Source: an uncultured Ruminococcus sp.
GTDB lineage: Bacteria; Bacillota; Clostridia; Oscillospirales; Acutalibacteraceae
Assembly: GCA_902783065.1 (NCBI GenBank)
Contig: CACZPV010000060.1
Location: 1-12,968, forward strand
Direction of reading: 5' to 3'
Length of the DNA: 12,968 bases
The notes beneath the pieces are model-generated. The model had not been told where the DNA came from, ran no database searches, and was given only the letters and a program-made list of their open reading frames with translations. The position numbers and the translations under genes were made by a program. This document shows, piece after piece, positions 6,608 to 12,907 of the stretch; position 1 is the stretch's first letter; each line of letters opens with the position of its first letter.

Positions 6608-6630
6608 ACCCCGGCGAGCCGCCGGACGGA
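6608..6630. repeat. GC-rich hairpin motif also found near 2224-2240
   Basis: ACCCCGGCGAGCCGCCG (6608-6624) matches, with one mismatch, the reverse complement of 2224-2240. Inside it CCGGC-GAGCC-GCCGG can fold, with an outer CCGT/ACGG pair. It is a GC island in an AT-rich divergent promoter region. It probably represents a small dispersed repeat; function unknown. Confidence 0.5.
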
Positions 6631-6658
6631 AAAAAATCATTGTGACAGTATATAATTC

Positions 6659-6687
6659 TTGACTTTTTATTGAAAAAGCGGTATTTT
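6659..6687 (+). promoter_or_regulatory. Possible ilvA promoter
   Basis: TTGACT (6659-6664) is followed after 17 bases by TATTTT (6682-6687). Alternative -10 candidates are TATTAT at 6687 and TATAAT at 6700, but neither has a properly spaced -35. The -35 is good and the -10 weak, so the exact box is uncertain. Confidence 0.4.
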
Positions 6688-6774
6688 ATTATAGTAAAGT
6701 ATAATTTAGATACCGTAAGTGAAAAAGAGATTCCGTCTTATTTTTGTTTACGGCTAAAACAAGGGGAAATCAAA

Positions 6775-7971
6775 ATGCTGACTTTAGACAAAATCTACCA
6801 TGCTTCCTACGTTCTTAAAGAAGTTATCCGTCCGACAGACATGATCAAGGCAACCAATATCTCGGATGATTGTGAAATCTATCTCAAAACGGAAAATCTT
6901 CAGATTACAGGTGCTTTTAAAGCAAGGGGAGCTTACTATAAAATTTCTCAGCTTACAGATGAGGAAAGATCAAAAGGTGTTATCGCCTGCAGCGCCGGCA
7001 ACCATGCACAGGGTGTTGCACGCGCTGCACAGAAATTTGGTATTAAATCTATGATATGTATGCCGAACTCTGCGCCTATTTCCAAGGTGGAAGCAACTAA
7101 AAGTTATGGCGCAGAGGTAGTATTGGTTGAGGGTACGTACGATGATGCTCATGACAGATCGGTTGAACTTCAAAAAGAAACCGGAGCTACTTTTATTCAT
7201 CCGTTCGATGATGAACTGGTAATTGCCGGACAGGGTACGATCGGTCTGGAAATACTTGACCAGCTTCCTGATGTAGATGCGGTTATAGTACCTATCGGAG
7301 GCGGCGGATTGATCAGCGGTGTGGCATATGCAATAAAATCGCTTAATCCTAATGTCAAGGTGTACGGTGTACAGTCGGCTGGCGCACCCTCTATGTATCT
7401 TTCTGTTGCTCATGATGGAATAGAAACTTTGCCAAATGTCAATACTTTTGCAGACGGTATTGCTGTAAAGACACCGGGTGAACTGACTTTTGAGATGTGT
7501 AAGCAGTATGTTGATGAAATTATTACTGTTACAGATGATGAGCTGGCAACAGCTATTCTGACGCTGATAGAAAAGCAAAAGCTTATTTCTGAGGGTGCAG
7601 GCGCTGTTTCAGTTGCTGCCGCTTTGTTCGATAAGCTGCCGATTAAGGGCAAAAAGGTGTGCTGCCTTGTTTCAGGCGGTAATATCGATGTTACAATCCT
7701 TTCGCGTGTAATCGACAGAGGACTTCAGAAAACAGGCAGACTGGCTGAATTTATAATTGCTCTTACAGATAAGCCGGGCGAAATGGCAGCAGTTTCTAAA
7801 ATTATTTCTAAACTTGGCGCAAATGTTGTTGCTGTAAGTCATGACAGAGCGGATCTGAATACGGATATAAATTCCTGCTATCTGCGTCTGTCACTGGAAA
7901 CCAGAAATCACGAGCATATTCAGAAAATCAAGGATGAACTCAGCAGGAAAGGCTACAGAATCGTTCAGTAA
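6775..7971 (+). CDS. ilvA: Threonine ammonia-lyase (threonine dehydratase), medium form
   Basis: A 398-residue PLP enzyme that converts L-threonine to 2-oxobutanoate and ammonia, the first step to isoleucine or of threonine breakdown. The PLP lysine is Lys49 in ITGAFKARGA; SAGNHAQGVA (about 74-83) and the phosphate-binding GGGG loop at 175-178 are typical of fold-type II dehydratases. From about residue 322 an ACT-like regulatory domain begins (RLAEFIIALTDKPGEMAAV). The single regulatory domain marks the medium form, between the short catabolic TdcB and the two-domain biosynthetic IlvA. ATG 6775 was chosen because AAGGGGA lies 7-12 bases ahead; an in-frame TTG at 6670 would add 35 residues unlike the family. 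A transglutaminase-like gene follows after 32 bases and ridA lies downstream, which fits removal of the reactive enamine product. A serine-specific role is less likely but not excluded. Confidence 0.93.
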   Translation: MLTLDKIYHASYVLKEVIRPTDMIKATNISDDCEIYLKTENLQITGAFKARGAYYKISQLTDEERSKGVIACSAGNHAQGVARAAQKFGIKSMICMPNSAPISKVEATKSYGAEVVLVEGTYDDAHDRSVELQKETGATFIHPFDDELVIAGQGTIGLEILDQLPDVDAVIVPIGGGGLISGVAYAIKSLNPNVKVYGVQSAGAPSMYLSVAHDGIETLPNVNTFADGIAVKTPGELTFEMCKQYVDEIITVTDDELATAILTLIEKQKLISEGAGAVSVAAALFDKLPIKGKKVCCLVSGGNIDVTILSRVIDRGLQKTGRLAEFIIALTDKPGEMAAVSKIISKLGANVVAVSHDRADLNTDINSCYLRLSLETRNHEHIQKIKDELSRKGYRIVQ

Positions 7972-8003
7972 TCGTGTTATTCATACGTTTTCGGGGTGGT
8001 GTG

Positions 8004-9128
8004 ATGAAAAATAAAAGCTCTGCCGGCAGCATTATCGTGATACTGCTGATTGCTGTTTTTGTGATAGCAGCGGCTGTTCTGCCGTCAGCGCTTGCACACA
8101 AATATGTTGAGGAATCCGCTGCGCCGGAGGAAGTAAGTATTCCTGACGGTATTCCGGTGGTTGAATGGGATGAGGAAGACCGGGATGCTTCTATGCAGCG
8201 ACTGGAGGAATACCTTATCACGCTTGAACCGGAGATATCAGTCGAAAAAAGTCCGGATTTTGAATGGAAAGATATATGTCCCTATCACTTCTGGGTTAAA
8301 AGCTTTTCTGTTACTACCTATGAAAACGCTTCGTTTAAGGTATATCGTTTTACATATGCCGATGATGCAGAGAATAACCGTAAAATGTCTGCCGATGTTG
8401 ACAGACAGGCAGACAAAATTATTGATGTTGTTAAGGAAAAGAATTGCGATGATGTATGGAAAATAATTCTGACGGTTCATGATGAACTTATCAGGAGAAC
8501 GGAGTTTGTCGGAGAAGATAAGACAGGCGCACATATTCATGATCTTTACGGTGCTCTTGTGGAGCACAAGGCTGTTTGTCAGGGATACACCTATGCATTC
8601 TCCTATATTCTGGATAAATTGGGAATACGAAGCAAGGATATTTATTCGGAAGAACATATCTGGAATAAAATAGAGGCTCTTTCCGGTGCAGAAAGGTATA
8701 TTGATGTGACATGGGATGATTACAATAATGCCGACCGTTTTGGTGTGCCGTATATTCATCATGATTTTTTCTGCATTACAAAGAAGGAAATGGAACAGTT
8801 TGATGAACACCAGCCGGAAGATTACAGCGACACTGAATCAAACTCGGAAACTGGTGATAATTACTACCGAAGAATGCATTATTACATTAAAAGCGGTGAT
8901 GAGATCGGATTCAGAGCTTGCACTATGGAGCAATACGAAAGCGGAAAAAATCTGCTGGAGTTCCGGTTCGAAAGCAAAGAGGATTTTGATAAAGCAAATG
9001 ACTGGATGATATCCATTCTGCATGAGTTGGGATATCAGGGTCAGTACTATATTTACAGTAAAAAGGAACTTCTGACGTTTAGTGCGGGATTGTATGTTCC
9101 CGACAACGCAGAACAAAGTAAAAGTTAA
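8004..9128 (+). CDS. Secreted or membrane-anchored transglutaminase-like protein
   Basis: A 374-residue protein with a hydrophobic N-terminal segment (about residues 9-31, SIIVILLIAVFVIAAAVLPSALA) that is either a signal peptide or a membrane anchor. The transglutaminase/protease-like core shows all three catalytic residues: Cys192 in HKAVCQGYTYAF, His218 in EEHIWNKI and Asp234 in YIDVTWDDY. Such bacterial proteins act outside the cell on peptides or wall proteins, as cysteine peptidases or cross-linkers; the substrate here is unknown. The C-terminal region (about 290-374) has alternating charged and aromatic segments and no recognised domain. The ATG at 8004 follows GGGGTGG; a GTG at 7974 has no Shine-Dalgarno and would spoil the signal sequence. 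The gene starts 32 bases after ilvA, so the two are probably co-transcribed, although no functional link is obvious. Confidence 0.8.
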   Translation: MKNKSSAGSIIVILLIAVFVIAAAVLPSALAHKYVEESAAPEEVSIPDGIPVVEWDEEDRDASMQRLEEYLITLEPEISVEKSPDFEWKDICPYHFWVKSFSVTTYENASFKVYRFTYADDAENNRKMSADVDRQADKIIDVVKEKNCDDVWKIILTVHDELIRRTEFVGEDKTGAHIHDLYGALVEHKAVCQGYTYAFSYILDKLGIRSKDIYSEEHIWNKIEALSGAERYIDVTWDDYNNADRFGVPYIHHDFFCITKKEMEQFDEHQPEDYSDTESNSETGDNYYRRMHYYIKSGDEIGFRACTMEQYESGKNLLEFRFESKEDFDKANDWMISILHELGYQGQYYIYSKKELLTFSAGLYVPDNAEQSKS

Positions 9129-9153
9129 ATTGCAGCTTCAGCCGCAGTTTTAC

Positions 9154-9178
9154 TATATCTCCGTTTTCCGGAGATAAG
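9154..9178. other. Hairpin after the transglutaminase-like gene
   Basis: TATCTCCG (9156-9163) and CGGAGATA (9169-9176) form a perfect 8-base stem with loop TTTTC, and TTTTAC/GTAAAA can pair outside it. There is no T-tract, so at best it is a weak terminator or an RNA 3'-end stabiliser. Confidence 0.45.
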
Positions 9179-9204
9179 GTTGTAAAAGTTACAGGCAATT
9201 GATT

Positions 9205-9289
9205 CTGCATCACAACATATCGGATAACACAGCCTAATCAGCAGTTGGCTTTGGTTGTTCGGATCTTGGTGATGCAGTTATCAGATATG
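9205..9289 (+). other. Crossing complementary segments in the ridA leader
   Basis: Two pairs of complementary segments are interleaved. CTGCATCAC (9205-9213) pairs perfectly with GTGATGCAG (9269-9277), and CATATCGGATAAC (9216-9228) pairs 12 of 13 with GTTATCAGATATG (9277-9289). A small AGCC/GGCT hairpin (9231-9250) lies between. Because the pairs cross and the two right-hand segments abut, they would be mutually exclusive or form a tight pseudoknot. No known riboswitch or T-box motif is recognised. Confidence 0.45.
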
Positions 9290-9339
9290 GCATGAAAATT
9301 TTACAATCAGTTACTAATTTTTTGGAAGGATGATTTTTT

Positions 9340-9714
9340 ATGTCAGAAAAGGTTTATACCAAAAGTGCACCTGATGCGATCGGTCCGTACTCCCAGGCAG
9401 TAAAGGCGGGAGGTCTGCTGTTCACTTCCGGTCAGATTGCCATTAATCCTGCCAGCGGAAATGTGGAGGCTGATACGATTGAGGGACAGACTGAGCAGGT
9501 AATGAAAAATCTCGGCGCTGTATTAACGGCAGCAGGTTCTTCATTTGATAAAGCAGTTAAAACTGTTTGTTTCCTTGCGGATATGAATGATTTTGCAGCA
9601 TTTAATGAGATTTATGGCAAATATTTTACAAGTAAGCCGGCACGTTCATGTGTAGCTGTTAAAACACTGCCGAAAAATGTGCTTTGCGAAGTAGAAGTTA
9701 TTGCTGAACTGTAA
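9340..9714 (+). CDS. ridA: RidA family enamine/imine deaminase
   Basis: A 124-residue protein of the YjgF/YER057c/UK114 (RidA) family; members form cytosolic trimers. RidA hydrolyses 2-aminoacrylate and 2-aminocrotonate, the reactive enamines released by PLP serine/threonine dehydratases, to keto acids and ammonia. The signature PARSCVAVKTLPKNVLCEVE is present, and Arg102 and Glu117 correspond to the substrate-binding Arg105 and Glu120 of the E. coli protein. The N-terminus APDAIGPYSQAVKAG is also typical. The start is fixed by GGAAGGATGA just upstream of ATG 9340. It lies 211 bases beyond the transglutaminase gene, in the same direction as ilvA. The presence of the arginine supports true deaminase activity rather than an Arg-less Rid subfamily. 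A hairpin follows the stop codon. Confidence 0.95.
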   Translation: MSEKVYTKSAPDAIGPYSQAVKAGGLLFTSGQIAINPASGNVEADTIEGQTEQVMKNLGAVLTAAGSSFDKAVKTVCFLADMNDFAAFNEIYGKYFTSKPARSCVAVKTLPKNVLCEVEVIAEL

Positions 9715-9719
9715 TGATA

Positions 9720-9750
9720 ATTTCCGTCCCGTCAAAAGCAGGACGGAAAT
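9720..9750 (+). terminator. Probable terminator of ridA
   Basis: A 10-base perfect stem, ATTTCCGTCC / GGACGGAAAT, with an 11-base loop, 6 bases after the ridA stop. The following AATTCTATTG is only partly T-rich, so efficiency is uncertain. Confidence 0.6.
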
Positions 9751-9788
9751 AATTCTATTGAGGAAACTTTAACCTGAATCCGTGAAAC

Positions 9789-9868
9789 TTAAGGAAATGC
9801 TGATTAATTCATTAATCGGCGTTTGGGGCGTGGAGCGAAGCTTCACGCAGTCCGGATAAGGTGAAAAT
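9789..9868. repeat. Shortened copy of the TTAAGGAAA inverted-repeat element
   Basis: TTAAGGAAATGCTGATTAAT (9789 onwards), ATTAATCGGCGTTTGGGG and TTCACGCAG follow the same order as in the minus strand of the 4719-4897 element, with the middle deleted. It contains an 8-base hairpin CGTGGAGC-GAA-GCTTCACG with one G-U pair. The second terminal repeat is missing. It lies immediately upstream of the membrane-protein gene at 9884. Confidence 0.55.
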
Positions 9869-9870
9869 GT

Positions 9871-9886
9871 AAGGAGTGTCATTTTG
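9871..9886 (+). promoter_or_regulatory. Ribosome binding site supporting a TTG start
   Basis: AAGGAG (9871-9876) is 7 bases ahead of TTG at 9884-9886. No ATG or GTG at a sensible distance is in frame, and the first residues (NNKLKLTIKFAVSV) lead directly into the first membrane helix. Confidence 0.7.
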
Positions 9887-10993
9887 AATAATAAACTAAA
9901 GCTGACGATTAAATTTGCTGTTTCCGTAACCATTACAGCATTAATGGTTTTTTTTGCGGAAATTCTTAATGAACCGGAAATTATATTTCCGGAAATAGCT
10001 GCTCTTACAGTGGGAGCATTTATTACTCCACGGATGCCATGGAATGTCACTCCTATACGAATGTTGATACTGATGTCATTGTCGGCGCTCATGGGCTACG
10101 GATTATCTGTATTTGTTCCGCTGCCGCTTTATATAAAGGTCGTTATTGCATTTACAGTTTGTATTCTGACTTTATCAGCAGCCGGATCGACAATGCTGCC
10201 AATGATTTCAGCAGGTGTCCTTCCGTTGCTTACAAATGTGCAAAGTATGATATATCCGATATCCGTTCTCATACTTACAGCAATTATTATCGGTGTCAGA
10301 GCACTGCTTGAAAAATACAAATTGACGGATGAAATAATTTTTTCGGTTGAAAAGCCGGAGCCGAAAGAGGAGCTTATCAGAAAAATATGGCTGATTATTA
10401 TTTTTGCAGCCGTTGCAGGAGTTGCAATTTCCAGCGGAATGATTTTTATTATTGCTCCGCCTCTGGCTGTAGTGTTTGCAGAAACAGCTTATATTGACAG
10501 TCCGGTTCATAAAGCTCCTTTCCGTTTCTTTTTGTGCATTGTACTATGTGCCTTTGCAGGAACATCATGCCGGTTGATATTTTTCGATTTGTTTCGTATG
10601 CCTATGACTGTGGGAGTGACCGTATCCGTAAGCGCAGCAATTTTTCTTCTTGTGCTTTTTCATAAACCGTTTCCGCCGGCAGCTGCGCTTGCAGTGCTGC
10701 CTTTTATAATTAATGAATCTGCTGTTGCATTATATCCGTTTCAGGTTACGATCGGAGCTGCTGTATTCATTTCACTGAATTTGTTATATAAAAAAGCTGT
10801 CAATAAGGGAATATTCATAAGGATAGTTAACTGGATTATTGATTTTGTAAAATCTACTCAGATTATTCAGCCGCAGCGCAAACCGGTACCGACCGAAAAA
10901 GATATGGCAGAAAAGTATGATGAATTTGTTATGCCTGTGGAAGTTGTTACCGAAACGCCTGTCAAGGAATCTAACATCAGGAGGCGTTTATGA
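9884..10993 (+). CDS. Polytopic membrane protein with two HPP-like halves
   Basis: A 369-residue protein with about ten hydrophobic helices and a hydrophilic, Pro/Glu-rich tail (about 325-369). It reads as an internal duplication. Residues 34-136 (FPEIAALTVGAFITP...MLILMSLSALMGYGL...LSAAGSTMLPMISAG) parallel residues 187-298 (IAPPLAVVFAETAYIDSP...FFLCIVLCAFAGTSC...FPPAAALAVLPFII). The second half resembles the HPP integral-membrane domain, with a P-P-A-rich segment preceding a hydrophobic helix. HPP-family proteins have been linked to nitrite transport in plants and cyanobacteria, but that cannot be carried over here. Translation begins at a TTG. Its stop overlaps the next gene's start in ATGA, so the Nudix hydrolase is co-translated. 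No known transport motif allows a substrate call, and FUSC-type exporters remain an alternative. Confidence 0.6.
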   Translation: MNNKLKLTIKFAVSVTITALMVFFAEILNEPEIIFPEIAALTVGAFITPRMPWNVTPIRMLILMSLSALMGYGLSVFVPLPLYIKVVIAFTVCILTLSAAGSTMLPMISAGVLPLLTNVQSMIYPISVLILTAIIIGVRALLEKYKLTDEIIFSVEKPEPKEELIRKIWLIIIFAAVAGVAISSGMIFIIAPPLAVVFAETAYIDSPVHKAPFRFFLCIVLCAFAGTSCRLIFFDLFRMPMTVGVTVSVSAAIFLLVLFHKPFPPAAALAVLPFIINESAVALYPFQVTIGAAVFISLNLLYKKAVNKGIFIRIVNWIIDFVKSTQIIQPQRKPVPTEKDMAEKYDEFVMPVEVVTETPVKESNIRRRL

Positions 10994-11496
10994 AATACTG
11001 TTATAACTGCGGAGGACTTCTGAAGCCGGAATTTTTGAATCAGAGAGAAGGTATGGTTCCCAAATGTACAATGTGCGGAAAATATCAGTTTCCTGTTTTT
11101 TCGACAGCAGTAAGTATGATTGTGCTGAATCCTTCACAAGATAAGATACTGCTTATACAGCAGTACGGAAACACTGATAATATTTTGGTGGCAGGGTATA
11201 TTTCCAAAGGTGAAAATGCTGAAACAGCCGCTGCAAGAGAAATAAAAGAGGAAACAGGACTTGATATCAGTGCTGTCACGTACAACAAAAGTGAATATTT
11301 TGCAAAAACAAACACATTGATGATTAATTTCGTATGTATTGCTTCCGATGCCGATCTTAGTCTGATCGATCGGGAGGAAGTAGATCATGCTGAATGGTTT
11401 TCTTTTGATCAGGCAAGGAAAAACATCAAGCATCACAGTCTTGCTGAGAAGTTTCTTGTTTATTATCTGGACAGTCAGCAATCTTGCTTTCAATAA
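10990..11496 (+). CDS. NudC-like zinc-ribbon Nudix hydrolase
   Basis: A 168-residue cytosolic protein. An N-terminal zinc ribbon uses Cys4, Cys7, Cys26 and Cys29 (CYNC and CTMC). The Nudix box spans residues 69-91 and fits Gx5Ex7REUxEExGU exactly: Gly69, Glu75, Arg83-Glu84, Glu87-Glu88 and Gly90, binding Mg2+ for pyrophosphate hydrolysis. Zinc ribbon plus Nudix is the architecture of NudC NADH pyrophosphatases. However, the NudC SQPWPFPxS motif that follows the box is replaced by SEYFAKTNT, so NAD specificity is doubtful and another nucleotide diphosphate may be the substrate. The protein is also shorter than NudC, lacking its N-terminal domain. ATG 10990 has AGGAGG upstream and overlaps the membrane-protein stop by 4 bases, indicating coupled translation. 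Confidence 0.87.
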   Translation: MKYCYNCGGLLKPEFLNQREGMVPKCTMCGKYQFPVFSTAVSMIVLNPSQDKILLIQQYGNTDNILVAGYISKGENAETAAAREIKEETGLDISAVTYNKSEYFAKTNTLMINFVCIASDADLSLIDREEVDHAEWFSFDQARKNIKHHSLAEKFLVYYLDSQQSCFQ

Positions 11497-11658
11497 ATGT
11501 ACGGTAATAAAATCATAGCTGTTTATTCTTTTATGTTATTATCAAAATTAACAAGAAATCTTAATGTATTTTTAGAATATTTTATCTAAATTGGTCAAAA
11601 TGACCATTCTGATGTTATTTTCATTGTGCGAAATGATAAAAATAAAATATTTTTTAAA
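11497..11658. other. AT-rich intergenic region with an operator-like dyad
   Basis: No gene is seen. AATAAA/TTTATT and a T-rich stretch just after the Nudix stop may act as a weak terminator. A perfect dyad TGGTCA-AAA-TGACCA occupies 11592-11606, about 80 bases ahead of the glucokinase -10 box, and would suit a dimeric regulator; its identity is not known. Confidence 0.4.
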
Positions 11659-11683
11659 TTGACTTTTATTAATTTGTGCTATA

Positions 11684-11692
11684 TGCTATAAT
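11684..11692 (+). promoter_or_regulatory. Extended -10 promoter of the glucokinase gene
   Basis: TGCTATAAT (11684-11692) is a perfect extended -10 (TGnTATAAT). No good -35 lies 17 bases upstream; a TTGACT at 11659 is 22 bases away, too far. Transcription from about 11699 would give a leader of roughly 180 bases. Confidence 0.6.
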
Positions 11693-11702
11693 AGAGAAAG
11701 CA

Positions 11703-11793
11703 GGTAATCTCTGAAAGAAAGGTTATAACGGTCGTGCTGCGTCCGGCTTGTTTTTCAGAAGCATATTTTCAGAGGTACCCGAATTTTTTCAGA
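11703..11793 (+). other. Structured glucokinase leader with three TTTTCAGA repeats
   Basis: GGTA-AT-CTCTGAAA (11703-11716) can pair with TTTCAGAG-G-TACC (11767-11779), closing a loop of about 50 bases. TTTTCAGA occurs three times (11752-11759, 11766-11773 and 11786-11793), and each copy can pair with the single TCTGAAA at 11710-11716. This suggests alternative folds. No known riboswitch class is recognised. Confidence 0.4.
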
Positions 11794-11878
11794 CAATTGT
11801 AAATAACAAAAAACGTGCGGAGCGTGTTGACGGTTTTTTCGATTGACTGTATATTCTTTTGAATTGGAGGCAAATATT

Positions 11879-12832
11879 ATGTATTATTTGGGAATTGATC
11901 TCGGCGGTACCAATATTGTTGCCGGCGTAGTAGATGATGACGGTCGTATTGTTATCAAGGAAAACCGTAAAACATCCAGACCATGTACAATGGACGGATT
12001 GTGCGATGATATGGCTGCTGTTGCTAAGGCTGCAATGGTAAATGCCGGAATCAGTGAAAAAGATCTTCAGTATGTTGGTATCGGAGCACCCGGTGCTGTT
12101 AACAGTGAAACCGGTGTGATCGAATTTGCTAACAACTTTAATTTCCATAACTGGGAAATTGTCAGAATGATGGAAGAACGTCTGGGCATGAAAGTATATG
12201 TAGAAAATGATGCTAATGCAGCTGCTTACGGTGAGTATTGCGTAGGTGCTGCCAAAGACGCTAATGATGCTGTTATGATTACTCTTGGCACAGGTGTGGG
12301 CGGCGGTATCATTGTTGATGGTATGATTTACAGCGGTTCTAACTATGCAGGCGCAGAAGTAGGTCATACAGTTATTCAGCATAATGGACGTCTTTGCACT
12401 TGCGGCAGGAGAGGCTGCTGGGAGGCTTACTCCTCTGCTACGGGTCTTATTAATATGACAAAAGAAGCTTGTTCGATTCAGCAGGCTCCGAATTATCTGC
12501 TGTATCAGATGGTTGGCGGTGACCTCAGCAAAATCGAAGGCAAGACAGCATTTGATGCAGCTCAGCAGGGTTGTCCTCTGGCAAAATCAGTTATTGATAT
12601 GTACATTGATTACCTTGGATGCGGTCTTGTAAATATTATTAATGTTTTCCAGCCTGAAATTCTCTGCATAGGCGGCGGTATCAGCAGACAGGGTGATTAT
12701 CTGCTTGAGCCTGTCAAGAAAATAATTGAGCGTGACAGATATACTAAACATAATAATAAGCAGACTAAGGTTTGCATTGCAGAACTTGGCAATGATGCCG
12801 GTCTTATAGGTGCTGCTTTCCTGGGTAAATGA
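11879..12832 (+). CDS. glcK: ROK family glucokinase
   Basis: A 317-residue cytosolic sugar kinase that uses ATP to phosphorylate glucose to glucose 6-phosphate. The phosphate-binding motif GIDLGGTN is at residues 5-12; the sugar-binding and catalytic segment ENDANAAAYGE contains the likely catalytic Asp111; and LGTGVGGGI is the second phosphate loop. The ROK zinc site is complete, with His163 and Cys173, Cys175 and Cys180 in CTCGRRGCWE. There is no N-terminal helix-turn-helix, so it is a kinase and not a ROK (XylR/NagC type) repressor. ATG 11879 has GGAGG 8 bases upstream. It is monocistronic, with an extended -10 promoter, a long leader and a strong terminator. N-acetyl-sugar or allose specificity cannot be excluded from motifs alone, but the length and sequence best match the Firmicutes glucokinase group. 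Confidence 0.92.
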   Translation: MYYLGIDLGGTNIVAGVVDDDGRIVIKENRKTSRPCTMDGLCDDMAAVAKAAMVNAGISEKDLQYVGIGAPGAVNSETGVIEFANNFNFHNWEIVRMMEERLGMKVYVENDANAAAYGEYCVGAAKDANDAVMITLGTGVGGGIIVDGMIYSGSNYAGAEVGHTVIQHNGRLCTCGRRGCWEAYSSATGLINMTKEACSIQQAPNYLLYQMVGGDLSKIEGKTAFDAAQQGCPLAKSVIDMYIDYLGCGLVNIINVFQPEILCIGGGISRQGDYLLEPVKKIIERDRYTKHNNKQTKVCIAELGNDAGLIGAAFLGK

Positions 12833-12854
12833 TTATACCGACTCCTTAAAATAT

Positions 12855-12907
12855 ACATCCGCAGGGTACATGGCATTTAAAAAGCTGTGTACCCTGTGGA
12901 TGTTTTT
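12855..12907 (+). terminator. Strong intrinsic terminator of the glucokinase gene
   Basis: A long stem, ACATCCGCAGGGTACA with TGTACCCTGTGGATGT (one mismatch), extends to GC pairs near the loop and is followed by a run of T. It lies 22 bases after the stop codon. The remaining 61 bases to the window end show no feature. Confidence 0.93.

Noticed and set aside
6670..6774. TTG at 6670 as the ilvA start
   Set aside because: It would overlap the likely promoter and add 35 residues not seen in the family; ATG 6775 has a good ribosome binding site.
8238..8810. 190-codon minus-strand frame inside the transglutaminase-like gene
   Set aside because: The plus strand has a full catalytic triad and signal segment; the antisense frame resembles no family.
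9129..9339. T-box or known riboswitch ahead of ridA
   Set aside because: The conserved T-box sequence and specifier arrangement are absent, and no terminator with a T-tract follows; only the crossing complementary segments remain unexplained.
11789..12382. 197-codon minus-strand frame over the glucokinase gene
   Set aside because: The plus strand encodes complete ROK motifs in this interval; the antisense frame has no ribosome binding site or recognisable domain.
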